The notes under the pieces were generated by a model. The model was not told the origin of the DNA. It saw only the letters and a program-made list of their open reading frames with translations, and made no database searches. DNA of 50,207 bases from JABFRJ01 sp031374735 (lineage in GTDB: Bacteria; Pseudomonadota; Alphaproteobacteria; Rhizobiales; Hyphomicrobiaceae): the NCBI GenBank assembly GCA_031374735.1, contig JANMGQ010000255.1, positions 1 through 50,207 of the forward strand, read 5' to 3'. Each line of letters opens with the position of its first letter. Position 1 is the stretch's first letter. The translations under genes were made by a program, and so were the position numbers. Below are positions 1-7,223 of the stretch, in pieces.

Positions 1-101
1 GCTTCCGCCAGTTCCTGTTGCGGGGCGTCGAGACCGTGCGCCTGGAATGGGCCCTGGTGTGCACCGCCCACAACCTCACGCAGCTGTTCAGGGCCGCCTG
101 A
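1..101 (+). CDS. Transposase, C-terminal end (cut by window edge)
   Basis: Only the last 32 codons are visible, read in the frame beginning at base 3 and ending in TGA at 99-101. The tail contains the motif VETVRLEWALVCTAHNL, typical of the C-terminal end of DDE transposases of the IS1182/IS5-like groups, which catalyse cut-and-paste movement of an insertion sequence. The family assignment rests on this short motif only. The 5' part lies outside the window, so whether the element is intact cannot be judged. No terminal inverted repeat was recognised downstream. Its presence marks this edge as a site of past mobile-element activity, next to relic DNA and a toxin-antitoxin pair. Confidence 0.6.
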   Translation, partial: FRQFLLRGVETVRLEWALVCTAHNLTQLFRAA

Positions 102-773
102 GGGGCTATGGTTGTGAAATCGTGGAGCCGCTGGGGCTATCTGGACGGGCTCCTAGGATACCGGAATTACCCCTCACGGTCTTCGGGGTTGCGCGTGAAG
201 AATGCAAGCGAGAAGCCGCGACCGACGTGAAGGCACGATAATGTCGTCTTGCCACTGATCGCTTGGAACGATCCAGCAGATGCAGGCTTCCGAGCTGAAG
301 CGAGGCAGCGACGAGCCAGTATCGTCAGACTGGACATATTGTCACCTGTATGAGCGGCTCCCGGCCGAGACCCAAAATCAATCGCGCTGTCACTCGTGAG
401 TGATGCGCCGTTCCAAACAAACGATACGTCTCCGACAGTTGCTCGATTGCCGGCCCAACGCGTCACTGCAGCTTCAGAACCAGGTATTCCTACGATTGAA
501 AAAAGCACTGCAGCTTCTGGCTCCCGCTTGAGTGCAAGAAAAGGAAGCGATTGGGCAACCTTCTCGGCTATCGGAAAGCACTCAGCAGCTATTGCGGGCT
601 TGGCACCAACGGTGAAAATTATCACCGTCGTTCTTGCGATCCAATGCAAAGGCGAAGCCACGTACTTAACTCCAGTTACTCGACCCGTATTTGCCCGTGG
701 GGCAATGGTATCTAACACACCATAACACCGGAGCGTGCAGTCAGCACGTGCCAAACGCAGTCGTCTGAGCAGC
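102..773. other. Relic intergenic stretch, no convincing gene
   Basis: About 670 bp between the transposase tail and the first hairpin. Overlapping open frames exist on both strands (minus 167-754, plus 396-725), but neither translation shows a recognisable domain, a good ribosome-binding site or a membrane/signal pattern. Base composition looks less GC-rich than the housekeeping genes further on. I read it as decayed insertion-element or accessory DNA. The minus-strand frame of 195 codons could still be a remnant of a real gene, with low confidence. Confidence 0.4.
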
Positions 774-799
774 GGTGTCTGAGCCCGAGGTCAGACACC
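774..799. other. Perfect inverted repeat (hairpin) after the ahcY remnant
   Basis: Nine-base arms GGTGTCTGA (774-782) and TCAGACACC (791-799) are perfect complements around an 8-base loop. It lies 11 bases beyond the end of the ahcY fragment read on the minus strand. No T-run follows on either strand, so it is a weak candidate terminator. It could equally be the tip of a small palindromic element. A related hairpin built on GGTGTC/GACACC lies next to the fhs stop codon at 37415-37445. Confidence 0.5.
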
Positions 800-809
800 A
801 ACGTGATGA

Positions 810-917
810 GTACCGGTACGCAACCGGCTTGAACGGACCGGCCATCGGCAGGCCGATGCAGTCGGCCTGCTGGTTGGTCATTTTTGTCAACTTGATGCCG
901 AGTTCGTGGTGGTGTGT
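810..917 (-). pseudogene. Truncated second copy of the ahcY 3' end
   Basis: Read on the minus strand this segment encodes LTKMTNQQADCIGLPMAG and then FKPVAYRY, matching the last about 32 residues of the intact S-adenosylhomocysteinase at 1824-3242. Aligning the two at base level from the final YRY codons gives 17 mismatches in 93 positions, about 82 percent identity. The stop codon has become TCA, so the frame runs on into unrelated sequence, and the match fades upstream of the LG pair near 900. No start codon or upstream domain belongs to it. It is therefore a remnant and not a gene. It sits on the far side of the higBA pair from the intact gene, in the same orientation. Confidence 0.8.
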
Positions 918-962
918 GACCTCAGTAAGAAAGCCAGTCACGGCAAACGCTACACCGCGTTA

Positions 963-1265
963 TCATACGGCCTTACGTTTGGCGTCCGCGCGTTGCGGCA
1001 ACCCTCCCAGCATCGGCTTCAAAGTCCGCTCTGCGATCCGAAGATCATGCATCGATTGTAGATTGAGCCAGAACCCGGGACTTGTGCCAAACCAGTGGCC
1101 TAGCAACACTGCGGTCTCGGCGCTGATCGCGCGATCACCGGCAATGATTGCCGTCAGGCGGTTCGCGGGTACGCGCAGTTGGCGGGCAAGTTCGGACGCC
1201 GAAATGCCAAGCTCTTCCAGCTCGTCCTTCAGGTGTTCGCCAGGGTGAATGGGTGTGCGTGGCAT
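963..1265 (-). CDS. higA: HigA-family antitoxin (XRE helix-turn-helix)
   Basis: A 100-residue protein starting MPRTPIHPGEHL, the classic HigA opening (HPGE motif). It is followed by a helix-turn-helix of XRE type at about residues 20-60 (ISASELARQLRVPANRL) and the GTSPGFWLNLQ segment typical of HigA. It should bind and neutralise the HigB toxin encoded just upstream and repress the shared promoter. The ATG at 1265 was chosen because translation from further upstream would overlap the toxin and add a non-conserved leader. The gene starts 14 bases after the toxin stop, in the toxin-first order usual for higBA. It lies between ahcY and a broken ahcY copy. Confidence 0.88.
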   Translation of the reverse strand: MPRTPIHPGEHLKDELEELGISASELARQLRVPANRLTAIIAGDRAISAETAVLLGHWFGTSPGFWLNLQSMHDLRIAERTLKPMLGGLPQRADAKRKAV

Positions 1266-1279
1266 CGTTGTTCCAGGTT

Positions 1280-1564
1280 TTAGTGATAGTCGACAAACTC
1301 GACGTCCTGCGGCCCCGATGCTCCCTTCGGCCAACCAAAGCAGACGCGCCATTGGTCGTTCACTCGGATGCTGTATCGGCCTGCGTGGTCGCCGGCCAAG
1401 GACTCGAACCGGTTGCCTGGCAGTGCAGCCAGGTCGCCAACATTGGTTGCGGCATCAAGCCGATCCAACGCCTTTTCGGCTTGCCGTGCGAAACCGGAGA
1501 ACGCTTTGACTCGCTCTCCTGCAGCAAAGCGCGCGGTGCGCTTGTCCCGATAGCTTTGGATCAT
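1280..1564 (-). CDS. higB: HigB-type toxin (RelE/ParE fold)
   Basis: A 94-residue basic protein that begins MIQSYRDKRTARFAAGE and ends with YSIRVNDQWRVCFGW and VEFVDYH, the conserved C-terminal strand pattern of the 'plasmid maintenance system killer' HigB/RelE family. These toxins are ribosome-dependent mRNA endonucleases. Length is normal for the family and the frame is intact, so the toxin is probably functional. It is the first gene of a two-gene operon with higA, transcribed in the same direction as ahcY. A palindrome at 1679-1700 lies about 115 bases upstream of its start. The operon appears inserted next to the ahcY 3' end. Confidence 0.87.
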   Translation of the reverse strand: MIQSYRDKRTARFAAGERVKAFSGFARQAEKALDRLDAATNVGDLAALPGNRFESLAGDHAGRYSIRVNDQWRVCFGWPKGASGPQDVEFVDYH

Positions 1565-1678
1565 GCCTCAGTTCCCCAGGGGCGTTCATCTTTTCATCTC
1601 CGCCCCTGATTCCCGCGAGGCGCCGGTTTGCGATTTGCTGTCTGCAATGGGACGCTGGTGCCGAGCCAGCGCTGCCCC

Positions 1679-1700
1679 GTATCAGATACGTATCGCATAC
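1679..1700. promoter_or_regulatory. Candidate higBA operator (22-bp near-palindrome)
   Basis: A 22-base near-palindrome centred on the perfect core GATACGTATC (1685-1694), with outer GTAT...ATAC arms; only two base pairs of the dyad are mismatched. It lies between the ahcY terminator and the higB start, where the promoter of higBA must be. XRE-type HigA antitoxins bind such dyads to autoregulate. The assignment is inferred from position and symmetry. Confidence 0.45.
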
Positions 1701-1762
1701 CGACCGTGCTAACAATGCGGCGGCTGATAACACGCAAGCTGACGAGCTGCCTGGCGCACCAG

Positions 1763-1795
1763 AAAAACACCGCCGGACCTCTCGATCCAGCGGTG
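1763..1795 (-). terminator. Rho-independent terminator of ahcY
   Basis: On the minus strand a stem of ten pairs with one mismatch (CACCGCTGGA with TCCGGCGGTG, loop about 8 bases) is followed at once by TTTTTC. It begins 29 bases after the ahcY stop codon. This is a textbook intrinsic terminator and shows that the intact ahcY copy carries its own transcription end, separating it from higBA. Confidence 0.8.
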
Positions 1796-1823
1796 CAAAC
1801 GTGCAGCGACACGGCGATCAGCC

Positions 1824-3242
1824 TCAATACCGATACTGTTCCGGCTTGAACGGGCCGGCCATCGGCACGCCGATGTAGTCGGCCTGCTCTTTGCTCATCT
1901 TGGTCAGCTTGGCGCCGAGCTTTTCGAGGTGCAGCATCGCGACCTTCTCGTCGAGGTGCTTCGGCAGCACGTAGACCTGCTTCTTGTACTTGCCATCGTC
2001 CTTGTGGGTCCACAGCTCGATCTGGGCGAGCGTCTGGTTCGAGAATGACGAGGACATCACGAACGACGGGTGGCCCATGGCGTTGCCGAGGTTCACAAGG
2101 CGGCCTTCCGAGAGCAGGATAATGCGGTTGCCCTTCGGGAACGTGATCTCGTCGACCTGCGGCTTGATGTTCTGCCACTTGAAGTTCTTGAGGCCGGCAA
2201 CCTGGATCTCGTTATCAAAGTGCCCGATGTTGCAGACGATGGCGCGGTCTTTCATCTGACGCATCATGTCGATGGTGATGATGTCCTTGTTGCCCGTCGC
2301 CGTGACGTAGATGTCGGCGCGCGAGAACGCGTCCTCGATCGGCGCCACTTCATAGCCTTCCATGGCCGCCTGCAGCGCGCAGATCGGGTCCACTTCCGAG
2401 ACGATCACGCGGCATCCAGCCTGGCGCAGCGAGGCCGCCGAGCCTTTGCCGACATCGCCGAAACCGGCGACGAACGCGACCTTACCGGCCATCATCACGT
2501 CGGTGCCCCGACGCAGCGCGTCGACCAGCGATTCACGGCAGCCATAGAGGTTGTCGAACTTCGACTTGGTGACGCTGTCGTTGACGTTGAAGGCCGGGAA
2601 CAGCAGTTTGCCCTGCTCGGCAAGCTTGTAGAGGCGATGTACGCCCGTGGTGGTTTCTTCCGACACGCCCTTGATGTTGGCGGCGAGGGTTGCGAAGTAG
2701 CCCTTCGGCTTGGACTTCAGCGTGTTCTTGAGAAGCGCGAAGAAGATCTCTTCTTCTTCGGATTCCGGCTTGTCGAGGAATGCCGCGTCGCCGTTCTCGG
2801 CGCGCAGGCCGTGGTGGACGAACATGGTGGCGTCGCCACCGTCATCCAAGATCATGTTCGGCGTCAGTTGTTCGCCAGACTTGGCACCGTGCCAGTCAAA
2901 CAGCTTGGCGGTGTAATCCCAGTATTCGACCAGCGTCTCACCCTTGTAGGCGAACACGGGGATGCCGGCGGCGGCGATCGCAGCTGCGGCGTGGTCCTGG
3001 GTCGAGAAGATGTTGCACGACACCCAACGCACGTCGGCGCCGAGCGCCTTCAGCGTCTCGATCAGCACGGCCGTCTGGATGGTCATGTGCAGCGAGCCGG
3101 CAATGCGCGCGCCCTTCAGCGGCTGCTTCGGACCGTATTCGGCGCGGATGGCCATCAAACCAGGCATTTCAGTTTCGGCCAAGTCGATTTCCTTGCGGCC
3201 GAATTCGGCGTCTTTGATGTCTTTGACGATGTAGTCGTTCAT
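1824..3242 (-). CDS. ahcY: Adenosylhomocysteinase (S-adenosyl-L-homocysteine hydrolase)
   Basis: Hydrolyses S-adenosylhomocysteine reversibly to adenosine and homocysteine in the cytosol, clearing the product of methylation reactions and feeding the methyl cycle. The 472-residue frame carries the N-terminal substrate domain (ARIAGSLHMTIQTAVLIETL), the NAD-binding loop VAGFGDVGKGSA and the C-terminal KLTKMSKEQADYIGVPMAG tail ending in YRY, all standard for the family. Length is normal. The ATG at 3242 is preferred over a GTG five codons upstream because AAGGAA sits at ribosome-binding distance from it. It is transcribed alone, with its own terminator at 1763-1795. A degraded copy of its last codons lies beyond higBA at 810-917. 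Confidence 0.97.
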   Translation of the reverse strand: MNDYIVKDIKDAEFGRKEIDLAETEMPGLMAIRAEYGPKQPLKGARIAGSLHMTIQTAVLIETLKALGADVRWVSCNIFSTQDHAAAAIAAAGIPVFAYKGETLVEYWDYTAKLFDWHGAKSGEQLTPNMILDDGGDATMFVHHGLRAENGDAAFLDKPESEEEEIFFALLKNTLKSKPKGYFATLAANIKGVSEETTTGVHRLYKLAEQGKLLFPAFNVNDSVTKSKFDNLYGCRESLVDALRRGTDVMMAGKVAFVAGFGDVGKGSAASLRQAGCRVIVSEVDPICALQAAMEGYEVAPIEDAFSRADIYVTATGNKDIITIDMMRQMKDRAIVCNIGHFDNEIQVAGLKNFKWQNIKPQVDEITFPKGNRIILLSEGRLVNLGNAMGHPSFVMSSSFSNQTLAQIELWTHKDDGKYKKQVYVLPKHLDEKVAMLHLEKLGAKLTKMSKEQADYIGVPMAGPFKPEQYRY

Positions 3243-3304
3243 TACAGGTTCCTTCACGCTCGACGTGACTGTGGCGGACAGCAGTGACGATGCCCAGAAA
3301 GTGA

Positions 3305-3334
3305 CGCGCCTATAGCGTGACGAGCAAAGGCGCG
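3305..3334 (-). other. Hairpin in the ahcY upstream region
   Basis: Seven-base perfect arms CGCGCCT (3305-3311) and AGGCGCG (3328-3334) lie about 63 bases upstream of the ahcY start, between it and the stop codon of the upstream gene. It could be part of the ahcY leader or a weak terminator for the gene before it; no T-run follows. I could not match it to the SAH riboswitch consensus. Confidence 0.3.
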
Positions 3335-3355
3335 CAAGAAGACATAAAGAGATTG

Positions 3356-4306
3356 TTATATCTTGATGCCTGTTTCAGCCTGGTGGTCGGCGAGATGCAG
3401 CAGCACCGGCCGGAACCCTAGGCGCCGTTTCCAGAGGAACAGGCCCTCTGCCCCTTCTTCCATCGAACCGTGAATGAGGGCGCGCAGGCCAATGACGCAA
3501 GGGTCACGACGGTCGAGCAACCACGCCATGATATCGAACATCAGCATTTTCGTGATACCGTCGCGCAGCGCGTCGCCGTGACCAATCAGGCTCTGGACGA
3601 ACACCGCATCGCCAGCGCGGACCAGCTTGGCGTAGCAAACGAGTTTTTCTGCGCCGTCGATCGTTCGGAAGGCACCCCAAGCGATTCGCCAATGTAGCGG
3701 GCAAACCGGTCTCTCGGGCGCGATCCGCGTGTCGACCAGATCAGTCCGAGGTCCTGATAGCGCTGCGACGACAAATAGCCCTTTCGAGCGGCGCACCTTC
3801 GAACCGGTAAGCGCATGAAGGCTTGCATCGAACGATTTTTCGCCGACGATGCGGCTCGTGCAGCCGTGTTTGCGAGCCGTCGCCGCGGCGCGGCGCGAAT
3901 TGCCGTCGGTGATCTTGGACGTCACTCGCTGCCAGCTGAGAAAATCCGCAAACACCTCAAGATCAACGGCCATGGCCGTCTGGCCGAAGCGCGGGGCGGC
4001 TTTGGACGTTGCACTGCAGGCCAGATCGCGTGCGACTTCTTGTGCCGCTTGGATGAAGCGTGCGTGGCTCGTACACGCTTGCGCACTGTCAAGATAAAGC
4101 CGCAGGACCGGCAGGGCGGACCTGGCGTCCAGCCCCATACGCTTGGCCCTGGATTTGCGCGCAAGATGCAGCGGTCCATAAGTTGTGCGCCGCCAATGCC
4201 GCTTGAAATTGCGGGTGAAAGCGCGCAGGCGCGGACGCGCTGCCATTCGCGCGATGATTGGAAGTTTCATCGTCAAAATTCGCTCGGGCTCATTGATCTC
4301 ACCCAT
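3356..4306 (-). CDS. Hypothetical protein, possible acyltransferase fold
   Basis: I do not recognise this gene firmly. The frame gives 316 residues from the ATG at 4306 (MGEINEPERIL); an alternative ATG at 4270 (MKLPIIARM) would give 304. The N-terminal third is very basic and rich in Arg and Lys. The last third (about 230-310) has LVCYAKLVRAGDAVFVQSLIGHGDAL and GLFLWKRRLGFRPVLLHL, written here in pieces, which resembles the end of GNAT-type acyltransferases where KRRLGF forms part of the acyl-CoA site. No signal peptide or membrane segment is visible. It lies upstream of ahcY on the same strand with 113 bases between, so it may be independent. Low confidence in function, fair confidence that it is coding. 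Confidence 0.5.
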   Translation of the reverse strand: MGEINEPERILTMKLPIIARMAARPRLRAFTRNFKRHWRRTTYGPLHLARKSRAKRMGLDARSALPVLRLYLDSAQACTSHARFIQAAQEVARDLACSATSKAAPRFGQTAMAVDLEVFADFLSWQRVTSKITDGNSRRAAATARKHGCTSRIVGEKSFDASLHALTGSKVRRSKGLFVVAALSGPRTDLVDTRIAPERPVCPLHWRIAWGAFRTIDGAEKLVCYAKLVRAGDAVFVQSLIGHGDALRDGITKMLMFDIMAWLLDRRDPCVIGLRALIHGSMEEGAEGLFLWKRRLGFRPVLLHLADHQAETGIKI

Positions 4307-4508
4307 TAGCGCGCCACTGTGCAGGAGGCAAAGGCTGGCCGACCGGGGTACCCCGCGGTCAGCATCCAATCCCAACTTCAGCACGATCAAATATTTTTGT
4401 ATTCGCCTCGTCCAATCAGGTGACATGATTGTGACTATCAGCTAAGCAGCTTGCGCAAGGGCTGAGCGCGCCAGTGGCGCAGCTCTAATCATAACGCCCA
4501 AGTCTAGG

Positions 4509-4661
4509 GACGGCCCAGCATCGGGGGAGACCGATGCACCGGTTGTCGTACACGACCGGGCTGACGTGGTTCTGAGGGTGGGCCGTCGAGCACGGCCGAT
4601 ACGAAACAGTTGATGCTCGCGGAGAGGCAGTGGCAAAAGCCAGCTGCCTCTTTTGATTTTT
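4509..4661 (+). ncRNA. Structured RNA/leader with intrinsic terminator upstream of azlC
   Basis: The transcript can fold into a closing stem of eight perfect pairs (GACGGCCC 4509-4516 with GGGCCGTC 4580-4587). This encloses two hairpins, GCATCGG/CCGATGC (4518-4524, 4531-4537) and CCGGTTGT/ACGACCGG (4539-4546, 4552-4559), as a three-way junction. A further stem CGAGCA/TGCTCG (4587-4592, 4614-4619) follows, then a strong terminator. GGCCGT (4581-4586) can instead pair with ACGGCC (4592-4597), which would break the closing stem, so two exclusive folds exist. This is the layout of a riboswitch or attenuator controlling azlCD. I could not match it to a known class; a free small RNA is the alternative. 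Confidence 0.5.
4624..4661 (+). terminator. Intrinsic terminator ending the azlC leader RNA
   Basis: Stem GAGGCAG + TGGC pairs with GCCA + CTGCCTC across an AAAA loop with a single bulged G, followed by TTTTGATTTTT. There is no plus-strand gene upstream for it to end, since the preceding gene is on the other strand. It therefore most likely terminates the leader or small RNA at 4509-4661, 107 bases before the azlC ATG. Confidence 0.8.
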
Positions 4662-4767
4662 CGGGCGCGTTTTATTGCCGACCAACCTTCCTGCACGCTC
4701 ATTTGTTGGGGCCGACGATGCATCTCGCCGCATGGCGCCTTTGCGCCATATCTGGCTTGCAACGCCC

Positions 4768-5481
4768 ATGAACGAACCGCGCATCACACGGACGGGGGTC
4801 GTCGATGGTGCTCGCCGCGGCTTGCCATTGTTGGCCAGTGGCTTCGTCTATGGCCTCGCATTCGGTTCTTTGGCCGCTTCGATGGGCCTGTCGCTCGTTG
4901 AGGCGACCTTGATGAGCATTCTGGTGTTTTCCGGCACCGCTCAGATTGCCGTCGTGCAGATATGGCCGAGCCAGCCAGGGCTGCTGCCTGCGGCACTGAT
5001 CGTGCTGATTGCCAATATCCGTTATGCGCTGATGAGTGCGTCGTTGCGGCCGTGGCTTGACCAAGTGTCGCCGTGGCGGGTCTATCCGCTGCTCACCTTC
5101 ATGGTCGACAGTGCTTATGCCTTGGGTCTGCGCTCACGCGCGGAGGGCAATCAAGATGCTGGCATCATCATGGGCTCAGGGCTCGCGAGCTTCACGGGCT
5201 GGGTCATCTCAACGGCAATCGGCTTTGTCTCCGGACAGTTGTTTGCCAATCCAAAGGCGATCGGCCTCGACTTCGTCGTCATCGCCTTCTGCCTCGCGGC
5301 CGCGACCAGCATGGCGCGCCTGGTCCGCACGCCGCGCGGGTTTGTCCCAGCACTCGTGGCCGGCGCTGTCATCATCGTCGTCGATCGGCTTTTGCCGGGG
5401 CCCTGGACGGTGGTCGCGGCGGGGCTTGCGGCAGCGATAACGGGTGCTGTGCTTTACGATCCGGAGACCGATCCGGCATGA
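4768..5481 (+). CDS. azlC: AzlC-family branched-chain amino acid permease
   Basis: Large subunit of an AzlC/AzlD inner-membrane exporter for branched-chain amino acids and analogues. The 237-residue protein has the family opening GLPLLASGFVYGLAFGSLAA, the motif VFSGTAQIAVVQ, the NIRYALMSASLRPWL loop and several further hydrophobic helices. The ATG at 4768 (MNEPRITRTGV) matches the usual family start. The frame is open back to 4675, and no strong ribosome-binding site is seen for either start, so translation may depend on the leader RNA. The stop overlaps the azlD start by ATGA, indicating translational coupling. A terminator-bearing RNA at 4509-4661 precedes it. Confidence 0.88.
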   Translation: MNEPRITRTGVVDGARRGLPLLASGFVYGLAFGSLAASMGLSLVEATLMSILVFSGTAQIAVVQIWPSQPGLLPAALIVLIANIRYALMSASLRPWLDQVSPWRVYPLLTFMVDSAYALGLRSRAEGNQDAGIIMGSGLASFTGWVISTAIGFVSGQLFANPKAIGLDFVVIAFCLAAATSMARLVRTPRGFVPALVAGAVIIVVDRLLPGPWTVVAAGLAAAITGAVLYDPETDPA

Positions 5482-5783
5482 CACTCGATCCGCGCACTTT
5501 GGCTGTCATTCTTGTCATGGCGCTTGCGGCCGCCGCATGCCGTTTCGCCGGTTTTGCCTTCATGCGCTTCATACCCATGACACCGCGTGTGAAGGCTGCA
5601 TTGGCGGCCATACCGCTCGCCGTGATGTTGGCGATCATTTTGCCGCCGGCCTTGCGTGGCGGCTGGCCTGAAGCGGCCGGCATTGTCGCGACGGTTGTCG
5701 CGGTTTTGCTGCGCGGCAACGAAGTGGTCGCAGTGGTTGCCGGGATGACGACCGTTGCATTCGCCCGCGCGATGGGGCTCTAA
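5478..5783 (+). CDS. azlD: AzlD-family branched-chain amino acid transport subunit
   Basis: A 101-residue very hydrophobic protein with three or four predicted membrane helices (LAVILVMALAAAACRFAGF, AALAAIPLAVMLAIILPPAL, VVAVVAGMTTVAFARAMGL). It contains the RFIPMTPRVKAALAAIP stretch typical of AzlD. It forms the small subunit of the AzlCD exporter. Its ATG overlaps the azlC stop (ATGA at 5478-5481), so the two are co-translated. Length is normal for the family. No terminator is obvious in the 45 bases before the next gene, so readthrough into the EamA transporter is possible. Confidence 0.88.
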   Translation: MTLDPRTLAVILVMALAAAACRFAGFAFMRFIPMTPRVKAALAAIPLAVMLAIILPPALRGGWPEAAGIVATVVAVLLRGNEVVAVVAGMTTVAFARAMGL

Positions 5784-5828
5784 CGGCCGACGTCCGCTCT
5801 GGAATCACTTGCCCTGGAATACCTAGAA

Positions 5829-6719
5829 ATGAGCCGCCTTCAAGCCGACCTGCTGTTGCTGATGACAGCCGCCATCTGGGGCCTCGCCTTCGTATTCCAG
5901 AAGACCGCCATGGCCGACATCGGGCCGCTGACCTTCATTGCGGCGCGGTCGGCGCTCGCGGTCATCGCAATAGCCCCGTTTGCCTGGTACGAAGTGAGGC
6001 GGGCGACACGCCCTGCCGATCCGTCGTTTGCCGCCATCGTCGCCGTATCGGGTGTGCTGTTCTTTCTCGGGGCAACCTTGCAGCAGACGGGCCTCGTCAC
6101 GGCAACAGTCAGCAACACAGGTTTTCTGACCGCGCTCTACATCGTGTTCGTGCCCTTGATCGCCTGGGGTTGGCACAAGATCGCGCCCCCATCGATCGTT
6201 TGGCCGGCAACAGCGCTCTCGTTTCTGGGCACCTGGCTGCTCGGCGGCAGTTCGGTCGGGGCTCTGTCCAAAGGCGATATGCTGGTCGCTCTTTCGGCCC
6301 TGTTCTGGGCCGCCCACGTGGTGTCGACGGGCATTGCCGCGCACTACGGTCGGCCAATTCTGTTCACGTGCCTGCAGTTCATCATCGTGGGCGCCATCGC
6401 ACTCTTGGGCGCGCTGCTTTATGAAACGATCTCGCTCGCGGCCTTGTGGCGCGCGGCGCCAGAAATCGCTTACGTTGGGCTGCTGTCGAGCGCGCTCACC
6501 TTTACCATCCTGACACTCGCCATGCGCCACACTCCGGCCGCGGAAGCGGCCATCATCGTCTCAACCGAGAGCTTGTTCGGTGCCATGGCTGGAGCGCTGC
6601 TGCTAAGCGAGCGATTGACCGTGGTGGCTTGGACCGGAGCGGCACTCATCATAATCGCAACGCTTGCAATTCAGATCGCGCCGCACTTCGGCCACAGGGC
6701 CAAGCCGGCCGACGGCTGA
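5829..6719 (+). CDS. EamA/DMT-family transporter
   Basis: A 296-residue inner-membrane protein of the drug/metabolite transporter superfamily with ten predicted helices arranged as two EamA repeats. The first starts LLLLMTAAIWGLAFVFQKTA, the second ALSALFWAAHVVSTGIAAHY. The end, AAIIVSTESLFGAMAGALLL, is the conserved last-helix region, where a glutamate after Ser-Thr is standard. The substrate cannot be told from sequence; RhaT/EamA relatives export amino acids or metabolites. It follows azlCD after 45 bases on the same strand and precedes a GNAT acetyltransferase by 30 bases, so these may form one transcription unit for metabolite export. Confidence 0.9.
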   Translation: MSRLQADLLLLMTAAIWGLAFVFQKTAMADIGPLTFIAARSALAVIAIAPFAWYEVRRATRPADPSFAAIVAVSGVLFFLGATLQQTGLVTATVSNTGFLTALYIVFVPLIAWGWHKIAPPSIVWPATALSFLGTWLLGGSSVGALSKGDMLVALSALFWAAHVVSTGIAAHYGRPILFTCLQFIIVGAIALLGALLYETISLAALWRAAPEIAYVGLLSSALTFTILTLAMRHTPAAEAAIIVSTESLFGAMAGALLLSERLTVVAWTGAALIIIATLAIQIAPHFGHRAKPADG

Positions 6720-6749
6720 ACCAAACGCGTCTCGAAAGGACACCCGCCC

Positions 6750-7193
6750 ATGACCGTGAACATCCGCCCCCTTAAGCCGAGCGATAAAGCCGCTTGGACC
6801 GAGCTCTTCAAAGGCTACATCACCTTCTACAAGTCGACAGTGGCTGACGATGTCATCGAAGAGACATGGCAGCGGCTGCTGTCGGGCGATGAGCACGTGC
6901 ATCGCGGCCTGGTCGCTGTCGATGACACCGATACCCCGATCGGACTGGCGCACATCCTGTTCCATCGCTCCACCTGGTCCAAGACATGGTATTGCTATCT
7001 CGAAGACCTGTTCGTGCGCCCGGATATCCGCGCCAAGGGCGTGGGCGAAGCTCTGATCACGGCGGTTTATGCAGCCGCCGATACGCGCCAGACCACGCGC
7101 GTTTACTGGTCCACGCAAGAGTTCAACTATCGGGCTCGCGGCCTCTATGACAAAGTGGCGACCAAATCACCATTCTTGCAGTATCGGCGTTGA
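6750..7193 (+). CDS. GNAT-family N-acetyltransferase
   Basis: A 147-residue cytosolic GNAT enzyme that transfers acetyl from acetyl-CoA to an amine. It opens with IRPLKPSDKAAWTELFKGY, and YLEDLFVRPDIRAKGVGEAL is motif A; the RxxGxG acetyl-CoA phosphate loop reads RAKGVG. The C-terminal RVYWSTQEFNYRARGLYDKV is the usual motif B with N and Y residues. A ribosome-binding site GAAAGGA precedes the ATG. It follows the EamA transporter closely and might modify the transported compound, but this is only inference. Acceptor unknown. Confidence 0.9.
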   Translation: MTVNIRPLKPSDKAAWTELFKGYITFYKSTVADDVIEETWQRLLSGDEHVHRGLVAVDDTDTPIGLAHILFHRSTWSKTWYCYLEDLFVRPDIRAKGVGEALITAVYAAADTRQTTRVYWSTQEFNYRARGLYDKVATKSPFLQYRR

Positions 7194-7223
7194 CGGTCAT
7201 CTGCGCAGAAAGGAGCCTTGGCG

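Noticed and set aside
2070..3287. Long open frame opposite ahcY
   Set aside because: Antisense shadow of ahcY: no domain and no ribosome-binding site; such frames arise from GC-rich third codon positions.
3243..3355. SAH riboswitch upstream of ahcY
   Set aside because: A hairpin exists, but the conserved SAH-riboswitch core could not be matched.
4509..4661. tRNA, SRP RNA, guanidine-I, TPP or cobalamin riboswitch
   Set aside because: None of the conserved cores of these RNAs could be found, so the class is left open.
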